DNA of 14,192 bases from Bacteroidota bacterium (GTDB lineage Bacteria > Bacteroidota > Bacteroidia > Bacteroidales > B18-G4), in assembly GCA_003648575.1 (NCBI GenBank), contig QMPN01000053.1, forward strand, positions 1 through 14,192, in the 5' to 3' direction. The translations under genes were made by a program, and so were the position numbers. Under the pieces are notes generated by a model. It made no database searches. It saw nothing but the letters and a program-made list of their open reading frames with translations, and had not been told where the DNA came from. Positions 6,289 to 12,915 of this stretch are shown here, in pieces; position 1 is the first letter of the stretch, and the number at the start of each line of letters is the position of its first letter.

Positions 6289-9216
6289 ATGACCCTACTA
6301 AGGATCCAGTTAATACTTCTTTTGCTATTTCTGCTGCCTTTTGCAGGCTTTTCGCAGGAAATAAGCAGCGAAAAAGAATGGGTCGATTCTGTTTTTCACT
6401 CTTTGAACACAGAGGAAAGAATTGCACAACTGATGGTGGTCAGGACCAACCAGCCGGGTAAAGATTACTTCCCAGAGATAGAAAAGTATATTAAGGATTA
6501 TAATATTGGTGGTGTATGTTTTTTCAGGAACCATCCCTATCATCAGGCAGCGACCACCAATCATTGGCAATCCATGGCAAAGACACCCCTGCTGGTCAGC
6601 ATAGATGCTGAATGGGGACTGGGCATGCGTCTCGACAGCACAACGGTATTTCCGTTTCAGATGACATTGGGTGCCATACAGGATAACGATTTGATCTACA
6701 ACATGGGATCCATGATAGCTGAAGAATGCAAGCGCATAGGTGTTCATATGAATTTTGCCCCTGTAGTCGATATCAATTCCAACCCGGCAAACCCTGTGAT
6801 CGGAATGCGTTCCTTCGGGCAGGATAGGGAAAATGTTACCTCTAAAGGCCTGGCATATATGCAGGGCTTACAGGAAAATAATGTGATTGCTACAGCGAAG
6901 CATTTTCCGGGGCATGGCGATACCGATACGGATTCACACAAAACACTTCCGATCATCAGCCTCTCGGAAGAAAGGATCGACAGTATTGAATTGTATCCTT
7001 TTAAGGGGCTTATTGAGAATGAACTGGGTGGCATTATGATCGCCCACCTTTATGTGCCCGCCTATGAAGAAAGGGAAGGGGTGGCCTCCACACTTTCAAA
7101 TAATATTGTAACAGGCCTCCTGCGTGAACAACTGGGTTTTGAGGGCCTGATCGTAACGGATGCCCTGGATATGAAAGGGGTAACAAAATATCATAAACCC
7201 GGTGATATTGAACTGCAGGCCTTGCTGGCAGGAAATGACATACTCTTGCTTCCGGCTGATGTGCCCAAAGCCGTTAAAAGGATCAGTAAGGCTGTTAAGG
7301 ATGGCGAGATCGCAATGGAAGTGATCGATGAACGCTGCAGAAAAGTGCTGACATATAAATACAGAGCAGGACTTTCTGATATTTCGGAAATAGCTTTGGA
7401 TGGACTTTTTGGTGATCTGAACAGCAGCAATGCCCGGGCATTGAATCGCAGCCTTTTCGAGTCCTCAGCTACGCTACTTAGAAATGAAGAAGGCATCATT
7501 CCATTAGCTGAACTGGATACCCTGAAAATTGCATATTTATATGCCGGGGGGTCAACAGAGACTGATTATTTTGGCAATACCCTCGGCCTGTATGGAAGAG
7601 TAAGCAGATTTGAACTTCCTTTAAAAGCTAAAAAGAAAGAGCTGGCAAGTCTCTATGATGAACTGGATGCCTTCAACCTGGTGATCGTGGGCGTCATGAA
7701 TACAAACATTTATCCGTGGAAAAATTATGGGATCAGTGAAGAAACCTGGTCCTTCATCAGGGAGTTGAATGCCAGCAAGAAGGTCATTCTCGATCTCTTT
7801 GCCAGCCCCTATGCATTGTCGGCCATGGGCAGCGAAGACCTGCCGGAGGCCATCGTCCTGTCATACCAGGATGCCCCCCTGGCGCAGGAAGCCGGAGCAG
7901 AACTTATTTTTGGTGGTATACCGGCCAAAGGGAAGCTCCCTGTTGGCATTGCAGGCCTGTTCCCGACAGGAAGCGGCCTGGAAACAGAGGCCACACGATT
8001 ACAATTCGTAGAGCCTGCCACCCTGGGTATTGGCGATGATTTTATAGCAAAAGCAGATTCCGTCATCCTGTCAGGAATGGAATTAAAGGCATATCCCGGC
8101 TGCCAGGTGCTGGCGGCAAAAGACGGCAAGGTCTTCTATCATAAAAGCTTCGGGTATCATACCTATGAGAATGATCAGGCAGTAAGACCTACCGACATCT
8201 ACGATCTGGCTTCCATAACCAAGATCGCTGCTACGACCATATCTGTTATGGATATGACATTCCGCGGCAGTATCGATATCGACAGGCCATTATCCTATTA
8301 TTTACCATATCTCAGGGGAACCAACAAAGAGCATGTTATTATCCGTGAATTGCTGGCCCATCAGGCCCGCTTCAGGGCATGGATCCCCTATTTCAGGTAT
8401 ACCGTGGGCGAGGAGAATGAAGACAAGGGAATATATCAAAGCAAGCTTAGTGAAGATTATCCTGTGCGCGTGGCTGATGGCATGTATATCCACAGGGATT
8501 ATTATCATGAGATCCTCGATAGCATCAGGTATTCTGATTTGCGCGGCAATAACCAATACAGGTACAGCGACCTGGGATTTTACCTGCTGAAAGAAGCGAT
8601 GGAAAATATTAATAATGTTCCCTTTGAAGAATTTGTGGAAGAGAATTATTACGCGCCACTCGGATTGACCAGGATGGGATTCCTCCCATTGCGACGCTTT
8701 AAGAAAGCGGATATTACACCCACCGAAAATGATAAGAGTTTTCGTAAGCAATTGTTACAGGGTGATGTTCATGACCAGGGTGCTGCCATGCTGGGAGGCG
8801 TATCCGGACATGCAGGCCTGTTTTCAAATGCCTTCGATATGGCAGTGATAATGCAGTTGTTCCTTGATGGAGGCGAATACGGGGGTCGTAAATATTTGGA
8901 TGATAATACACTCCGGGAGTTCACAAAAACACAATTTCCACTTAATGGGAACAGAAGGGGTATAGGTTTTGATAAGCCCATGCTGGACTATGATGAAGAA
9001 GGTCCGACATGCCGTTCTGCATCTTCTTCCAGCTTCGGACATTCCGGTTTCACCGGGACATATGCATGGGCCGACCCGGAGAACGGACTGGTATATATTT
9101 TCCTGTCGAACAGGGTATATCCCGATATGAATAACAACAGTATCATGGAATATGATATCCGTACCAATCTGCATCAGGTTTTTTACGATGCCCTCGAAAA
9201 TGCAAGCCCTGAGTAA
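6289..9216 (+). CDS. Secreted glycoside hydrolase family 3 (NagZ-like) fused to a beta-lactamase-family serine hydrolase
   Basis: A 975-residue exported protein. MTLLRIQLILLLLFLLPFAGFSQ is a signal peptide. Residues about 30-365 are a GH3 domain of the beta-N-acetylhexosaminidase type: KHFPGHGDTDTDSH (204-217) supplies the NagZ-type Asp-His acid/base pair (D215, H217), and VTDALDMKG (289-297) holds the nucleophile D291. Residues about 375-570 resemble the GH3 C-terminal alpha/beta domain. Residues about 585-970 are a penicillin-binding-protein/class C beta-lactamase fold with SxxK (S642, K645), Y759-S-D in the place of YxN, and H918-S-G in the place of KTG. Such fusions are known in Bacteroidota and are thought to act on peptidoglycan or its fragments in the periplasm, with the glycosidase removing GlcNAc and the serine hydrolase possibly acting on peptide or ester bonds. 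The second activity is inferred only. It is a single-gene unit, divergent from the transketolase operon. Confidence 0.92.
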   Translation: MTLLRIQLILLLLFLLPFAGFSQEISSEKEWVDSVFHSLNTEERIAQLMVVRTNQPGKDYFPEIEKYIKDYNIGGVCFFRNHPYHQAATTNHWQSMAKTPLLVSIDAEWGLGMRLDSTTVFPFQMTLGAIQDNDLIYNMGSMIAEECKRIGVHMNFAPVVDINSNPANPVIGMRSFGQDRENVTSKGLAYMQGLQENNVIATAKHFPGHGDTDTDSHKTLPIISLSEERIDSIELYPFKGLIENELGGIMIAHLYVPAYEEREGVASTLSNNIVTGLLREQLGFEGLIVTDALDMKGVTKYHKPGDIELQALLAGNDILLLPADVPKAVKRISKAVKDGEIAMEVIDERCRKVLTYKYRAGLSDISEIALDGLFGDLNSSNARALNRSLFESSATLLRNEEGIIPLAELDTLKIAYLYAGGSTETDYFGNTLGLYGRVSRFELPLKAKKKELASLYDELDAFNLVIVGVMNTNIYPWKNYGISEETWSFIRELNASKKVILDLFASPYALSAMGSEDLPEAIVLSYQDAPLAQEAGAELIFGGIPAKGKLPVGIAGLFPTGSGLETEATRLQFVEPATLGIGDDFIAKADSVILSGMELKAYPGCQVLAAKDGKVFYHKSFGYHTYENDQAVRPTDIYDLASITKIAATTISVMDMTFRGSIDIDRPLSYYLPYLRGTNKEHVIIRELLAHQARFRAWIPYFRYTVGEENEDKGIYQSKLSEDYPVRVADGMYIHRDYYHEILDSIRYSDLRGNNQYRYSDLGFYLLKEAMENINNVPFEEFVEENYYAPLGLTRMGFLPLRRFKKADITPTENDKSFRKQLLQGDVHDQGAAMLGGVSGHAGLFSNAFDMAVIMQLFLDGGEYGGRKYLDDNTLREFTKTQFPLNGNRRGIGFDKPMLDYDEEGPTCRSASSSSFGHSGFTGTYAWADPENGLVYIFLSNRVYPDMNNNSIMEYDIRTNLHQVFYDALENASPE

Positions 9217-9256
9217 ACAAAATCACGCTTTATCAGTTTATCCTTATATCAATAGT

Positions 9257-9328
9257 ACAATGAAACAGTGAAACAATGAAACAGTGAAACAATGAAACAG
9301 TGAAACAATGAAACAGTGAAACAATGAA
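9257..9328 (+). repeat. 16-bp tandem array running into a start codon
   Basis: Four and a half exact copies of ACAATGAAACAGTGAA (9257-9328), equivalent to nine 8-bp half units that alternate ATGAAACA and GTGAAACA. Each half unit forms a three-codon mini-ORF (ATG AAA CAG TGA or GTG AAA CAA TGA) whose stop overlaps the next start by four bases. Starts fall every 8 bases from 9260, and the ninth is the ATG at 9324 of the following gene. No -7 box was recognised between 9217 and 9256. The array fills most of the gap after the GH3 gene. Confidence 0.9.
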
Positions 9329-10166
9329 AATACTATCAAATATCTTAATCTGGGTTTTCGCCGTACTATTAACATGTACTGTGCTGATCTACCAGCGAAT
9401 GACCGGACCAACTTACCCACAGAGAGAAAGCATGGAAATCGCGGGTAAGACCACCGATTATAAATTATTACGGAGTTGGGCAAAAGAAAAGGAACCGGGT
9501 AAGCAATCTACGATTCCTCTTTTAGAATTCAGTGGTCAAAAACCTGATGGGTTTCTTGCAAGATGTGAATTCAGGAAGAACAATACCGGGGATGATTGGA
9601 CAACAATTGAGATGATCCCGGAAGGCGATAAAATGATAGCCATACTTCCTACACAACCCCCGGCAGGAAAACTTGCCTACAGCATCATTTTGTATAATTC
9701 AGACTCAGAATTTGTATTGACAGAAACCCCGGTAGTCATACGTTTTAAGGATTATATACCCGGCTGGATTCCCCTGCCTCATGTATTGCTGATCTTTGTC
9801 TCTCTGCTGTTTTCAACCATGGCTGCAGTAGAAGCACTTAGAAGGGGAAATAAAGTCCGGATCTATGCCCTGCTTGCTGCAGTTTCTATGCTGATCGGCG
9901 GGCTGATCATGGGCCCATTCATGCAGAAATATGCATTTGGTGAATGGTGGACCGGCTGGCCATGGGGCAGTGATCTCACAGATACTAAAACTATGGCAGC
10001 ATTTTTCGTCTGGGTGATTGCCTATATTGTGCTGAGAGTAAATCCTAAGAACAGGTTCTGGCCTGTCTTTGCAGCCATCGTTACCCTGGGCGTTTTTGTG
10101 ATCCCGCATAGCCTCCTGGGTTCTGAGTTTGACTATTCGGCGGGTGAGGTAGTAACAGGAAGATAG
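9324..10166 (+). CDS. Membrane protein of unknown function with N-terminal anchor and four C-terminal membrane segments
   Basis: A 280-residue protein that I cannot assign to a named family. It has a hydrophobic segment at about 5-23, followed by YQRMTGPTYP. A soluble, probably periplasmic, beta-rich region lies at about 30-145. Four further hydrophobic segments follow, at about 152-170, 180-200, 223-238 and 246-265. A conserved-looking loop between the third and fourth segments (FGEWWTGWPWGSDLTDTKT, 205-223) is rich in Trp and Gly, and HS (262-263) follows the last segment. Such loops occur in cofactor- or quinol-handling membrane proteins, but no heme or metal ligand set is evident. The start ATG is the last one in the tandem array; the residues after it form a sensible N-terminal anchor, which supports it. 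The rhomboid gene begins one base after its stop, so the two are probably co-expressed. Confidence 0.8.
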   Translation: MKILSNILIWVFAVLLTCTVLIYQRMTGPTYPQRESMEIAGKTTDYKLLRSWAKEKEPGKQSTIPLLEFSGQKPDGFLARCEFRKNNTGDDWTTIEMIPEGDKMIAILPTQPPAGKLAYSIILYNSDSEFVLTETPVVIRFKDYIPGWIPLPHVLLIFVSLLFSTMAAVEALRRGNKVRIYALLAAVSMLIGGLIMGPFMQKYAFGEWWTGWPWGSDLTDTKTMAAFFVWVIAYIVLRVNPKNRFWPVFAAIVTLGVFVIPHSLLGSEFDYSAGEVVTGR

Positions 10167-10167
10167 T

Positions 10168-10779
10168 ATGATACTCACCATTGTTGCCATCACGTGCCTG
10201 GTGTCAATCATGGCATTTTACAACCCTGAACTTCTCGGGAAGCTTCAATTCAATGCGTATGCAATTAAGCACCGGAAGCAAGGCTACCGCTTTTTTACGT
10301 ACGCCTTTGTGCATGGTGGCTGGGGCCATCTGGCCATCAATATGTTCGTTTTATGGTCGTTCGGAAGAATCGTTTACGGACTCTACCTGTATCTTTTTGG
10401 TAATCTCGGCATCTTATATTTCCTGTTGCTGTACATTGGTGGGATCATGTTTTCGGTCCTCTTCGATTTTGGCCGGCATAAAGACAATGAATGGTATAAT
10501 GCTGTAGGAGCATCAGGAGCGGTTTCGGCAGTGGTTTTTGCAAGCATCATACTGTACCCGCAAGGAGGGGTTTATCTCTTCTTTATCCCGCTTGAGATAC
10601 CTTCACCTATCTTTGGTATCCTTTACCTGGTCTACTCTGCATACATGGCTAAGCGTGGACGCGATAACATCGGCCATGATGCACATTTCTGGGGTGCTAT
10701 CTATGGCGTCATCCTGACTATTGTCCTCAAGCCTTCACTATTTATCCGATTCCTCGAGGAACTTACTAACTACTTCTAA
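10168..10779 (+). CDS. Rhomboid family intramembrane serine protease
   Basis: A 203-residue protein with about six membrane segments. It shows the full rhomboid signature: HGGWGHLAIN (49-58, with H49, H54 and N58 corresponding to the conserved HxxxxHxxxN), GASG with the catalytic serine S116, and the catalytic histidine H173 in AHFWG. The minimal six-helix form is normal for bacterial rhomboids, which cleave transmembrane helices near the membrane surface. Its start lies one base after the stop of the 9324-10166 membrane protein gene. That neighbour has a single N-terminal helix plus a periplasmic domain and is a conceivable substrate or partner, but this is inference from position alone. Confidence 0.93.
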   Translation: MILTIVAITCLVSIMAFYNPELLGKLQFNAYAIKHRKQGYRFFTYAFVHGGWGHLAINMFVLWSFGRIVYGLYLYLFGNLGILYFLLLYIGGIMFSVLFDFGRHKDNEWYNAVGASGAVSAVVFASIILYPQGGVYLFFIPLEIPSPIFGILYLVYSAYMAKRGRDNIGHDAHFWGAIYGVILTIVLKPSLFIRFLEELTNYF

Positions 10780-10796
10780 AGGGTACCCTATTTTTA
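10780..10796 (+). promoter_or_regulatory. Palindrome plus possible -7 box before the SDR gene
   Basis: AGGGTACCCT (10780-10789) is a perfect 10-bp palindrome directly joined to TATTTTTA (10789-10796), a one-mismatch -7 box 13 bases before ATG 10810. It could be a promoter with an overlapping operator; the gap after the rhomboid gene is only 30 bases, so read-through is also possible. Confidence 0.3.
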
Positions 10797-10809
10797 TTAA
10801 CTTGCCTGC

Positions 10810-11574
10810 ATGGAAAGCACGCTTAAAGACAAAACTGTACTGGTAACAGGCGGATCCCGTGGAATAGGTCAGGCCGTTGCTACAGCCTTCTCAGAGGCCG
10901 GTGCAAAAGTGATCCTCCACTATAACAGGAATACCATAGCTGCTGAGGAAACCCTGGCTGGTATGGAAGGAAGCAAGCATGTCCTCATACAGGCTGATAT
11001 CTCTGATCCGGAAGCTGTACACGAGATGGTCGATAAGCTGTTTGTTGATCATGGCCAGATCGATATCCTGGTGAACAATGCCGGAATTTATGAAGAAGCA
11101 GATATCCTGGAACTCACCTACGAAGAATTCAGGGAGCATTTCAGCAATACTTTGAATACCAACTTGGTGGGAGCAGCAAACCTGTCTTTTCTTATCGTAA
11201 AAGAAATGGCAGCTAAGGGAGGTGGAAAGATCATTAATATCACTTCACGCGGTGCTTTTCGTGGTGAACCTTTTGCCCTGCCTTATGGAGCCAGCAAAGC
11301 AGGCCTGAATTCCCTTGGCCAGTCGATGGCCATTGCCCTGGCATCAAAGAAAATTTATGTTTATACCATTGCTCCTGGTTTCGTGGAAACAGATATGACT
11401 ACTCATATTCTGGATGGACCCGCCGGGGATGCCATCCGTAACCAGAGCCCCCTGCATCGTGTGGCCAAACCTGAAGAAATCGCCAATACGGTTATCCACC
11501 TGGCATCAGATGGCTCTGAATATATGACGGGCTGTATCATCGATATCAATGGTGCATCCTACCTGAGATCGTAG
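10810..11574 (+). CDS. Short-chain dehydrogenase/reductase (SDR), classical type
   Basis: A 254-residue cytoplasmic oxidoreductase with all classical SDR elements: the cofactor loop TGGSRGIG (13-20), NNAG (89-92), N118, and the catalytic S146, Y159 and K163 (YGASK). IAPGFVETDM (187-196) follows, with the C-terminal GCIIDINGA (241-249). The HYNR turn (37-40) after the second beta strand resembles NADP(H)-using members such as FabG. Substrate cannot be read from sequence; annotation as 3-oxoacyl-ACP reductase would be a guess since no fatty-acid genes are nearby. It lies 30 bases after the rhomboid gene on the same strand, and may be read from its own weak promoter. Confidence 0.9.
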   Translation: MESTLKDKTVLVTGGSRGIGQAVATAFSEAGAKVILHYNRNTIAAEETLAGMEGSKHVLIQADISDPEAVHEMVDKLFVDHGQIDILVNNAGIYEEADILELTYEEFREHFSNTLNTNLVGAANLSFLIVKEMAAKGGGKIINITSRGAFRGEPFALPYGASKAGLNSLGQSMAIALASKKIYVYTIAPGFVETDMTTHILDGPAGDAIRNQSPLHRVAKPEEIANTVIHLASDGSEYMTGCIIDINGASYLRS

Positions 11575-11632
11575 ATGCTGGATACTGCTTAAAAAATCCA
11601 ATTTATCTGGTTCAACTACTTCAACTAATTCA

Positions 11633-11659
11633 TACATTTGCCACGCTAATTTTGGCAAA
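11633..11659 (+). promoter_or_regulatory. Two -7 boxes with an overlapping inverted repeat, upstream of the PLP enzyme gene
   Basis: TACATTTG (11633-11640) and TAATTTTG (11647-11654) both match TAnnTTTG. A perfect inverted repeat, TTTGCCA (11637-11643) and TGGCAAA (11653-11659), overlaps both. The ATG is at 11678. This arrangement suits a promoter under a dimeric repressor or a leader hairpin. Confidence 0.45.
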
Positions 11660-11677
11660 TAGAAAAATATTTGAAGC

Positions 11678-12874
11678 ATGAAATTTGATCCGGCAACTAA
11701 CATTCAGAAACTGAAGCAGTTTGGTGAATTTGGCGATGTCAATCCGTCTATCACCGATTCATCCACCTATACCTTTTTGACCGCACAGAAGATGATAGAA
11801 ACCTTCAGTGGTGACGAAGAAGGGTGTTTTTTATATTCCAGGCACTGGAATCCATCAAATAAATACCTTGCGGATGCGATGGCAGCCATGGAGAATACTG
11901 AATCTGCATGGGTCACTTCATCAGGGATGGCAGCGATTACAACGACGATACTTCAGCTTTGTAATGCAGGCGATCATATCATCACCAGTGTAACAACATA
12001 TGGTGGCACCTACGCTTTCCTGAAAAATTACCTTCCTAAATTTAATATCGAGGTGAGCTTTGTGAATATCAGCGACCTTGAATCAGTGAAGAAAGCGGTT
12101 CGTCCCAACACAAAGCTGATCTACACGGAGACCATGACAAACCCTCTCCTGCAGATATCAGACCTTCCCGCACTCTCAGCAATTTGCAAGGAAAATGACC
12201 TTAAGCTTGTTGTGGACAATACTTTCACACCTATGATCGTAACACCTGCCATGCATGGTGCTGACATTGTCGTATACAGCATGACCAAATTTGTGAATGG
12301 TAAGAATGATTGCGTAGCCGGAGCTATTTGTGCTGATAAAGACTTTATCGATGCCATCAGCAGTGTGAACGACGGTACAGCCATGCTTCTCGGACCTGTT
12401 CTCGATTCACTTCGTTCCAGCAGCATTCTGAAAAACCTGCATACATTACACATTCGTATGAGGCAACATAGTGCCAATGCCATGTACCTGGCGGAAAGAC
12501 TGATGGCAGATGGTGTAAAGATCACCTATCCCGGTCTGGAGGATCATAGGGATTACGACTTGTATAAAAGCATGATGAATCCTGAGTACGGATTTGGTGG
12601 AATGGTCGCCATCGATGTCGAAACTTCAGAAAATGCCAACCTCCTTATGGAGAAAATGGAAGATGAAGGCGTGGGATACCTGGCCGTGAGCCTTGGCTAC
12701 TTCAAAACACTCTTCAGCAACTCCGGAAAGAGCACATCCTCTGAAGTGCCCGAGAAGATCCAGAAAGAAATGGGACTGAGTGACGGCCTGATTCGCTTCT
12801 CCGTAGGCCTCGATAATAACATCGAAAACACCTATCAGCTTATTCGTAAGTGTATGAAAGAAACCGGACTATAA
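11678..12874 (+). CDS. Cys/Met metabolism PLP-dependent enzyme (trans-sulfuration family)
   Basis: A 398-residue fold-type I enzyme of the cystathionine gamma-synthase / methionine gamma-lyase / O-acetylhomoserine sulfhydrylase group. PLP-related residues are visible: K204 in YSMTKF forms the Schiff base, D180 in VVDNTF binds the pyridine nitrogen, and S82-G-M stacks with the phosphate. Also present are Y108 in TTYGGTY, R55 in SRHWNPS, E151/N155 in ETMTNP and R373 in LIRFSVG for the substrate carboxylate. The motif after the lysine reads GKND (208-211) where most of the family has GHSD. The active-site cysteine typical of methionine gamma-lyase (YGCT) is a glycine here, so lyase activity on methionine is less certain. 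The exact reaction (sulfhydrylase, synthase or lyase) cannot be settled. It is a single-gene unit with its own promoter, and convergent with parE. Confidence 0.88.
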   Translation: MKFDPATNIQKLKQFGEFGDVNPSITDSSTYTFLTAQKMIETFSGDEEGCFLYSRHWNPSNKYLADAMAAMENTESAWVTSSGMAAITTTILQLCNAGDHIITSVTTYGGTYAFLKNYLPKFNIEVSFVNISDLESVKKAVRPNTKLIYTETMTNPLLQISDLPALSAICKENDLKLVVDNTFTPMIVTPAMHGADIVVYSMTKFVNGKNDCVAGAICADKDFIDAISSVNDGTAMLLGPVLDSLRSSSILKNLHTLHIRMRQHSANAMYLAERLMADGVKITYPGLEDHRDYDLYKSMMNPEYGFGGMVAIDVETSENANLLMEKMEDEGVGYLAVSLGYFKTLFSNSGKSTSSEVPEKIQKEMGLSDGLIRFSVGLDNNIENTYQLIRKCMKETGL

Positions 12875-12880
12875 AAATTT

Positions 12881-12915
12881 AGAGTTCAAAGTTCAGAGTT
12901 CAGAGTTCAGAGTTC
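12881..12915. repeat. 5 x 7-bp tandem array between convergent stop codons
   Basis: Five heptamers in register: AGAGTTC, AAAGTTC, then AGAGTTC three times. It fills 12881-12915, starting 6 bases after the PLP-gene stop and ending at the base before the parE stop codon (12916-12918). It contains no hairpin, so it is not a classical terminator. Confidence 0.85.

Noticed and set aside
9257..9328. CRISPR array
   Set aside because: Units are 16 bp with no spacers and no cas genes; it is a simple tandem repeat.
9244..9483. Minus-strand frame with repeated Phe-His-Cys-Phe-Ile-Val pattern
   Set aside because: It is the tandem array translated in reverse and overlaps the start of the membrane protein gene; not a real repeat protein.
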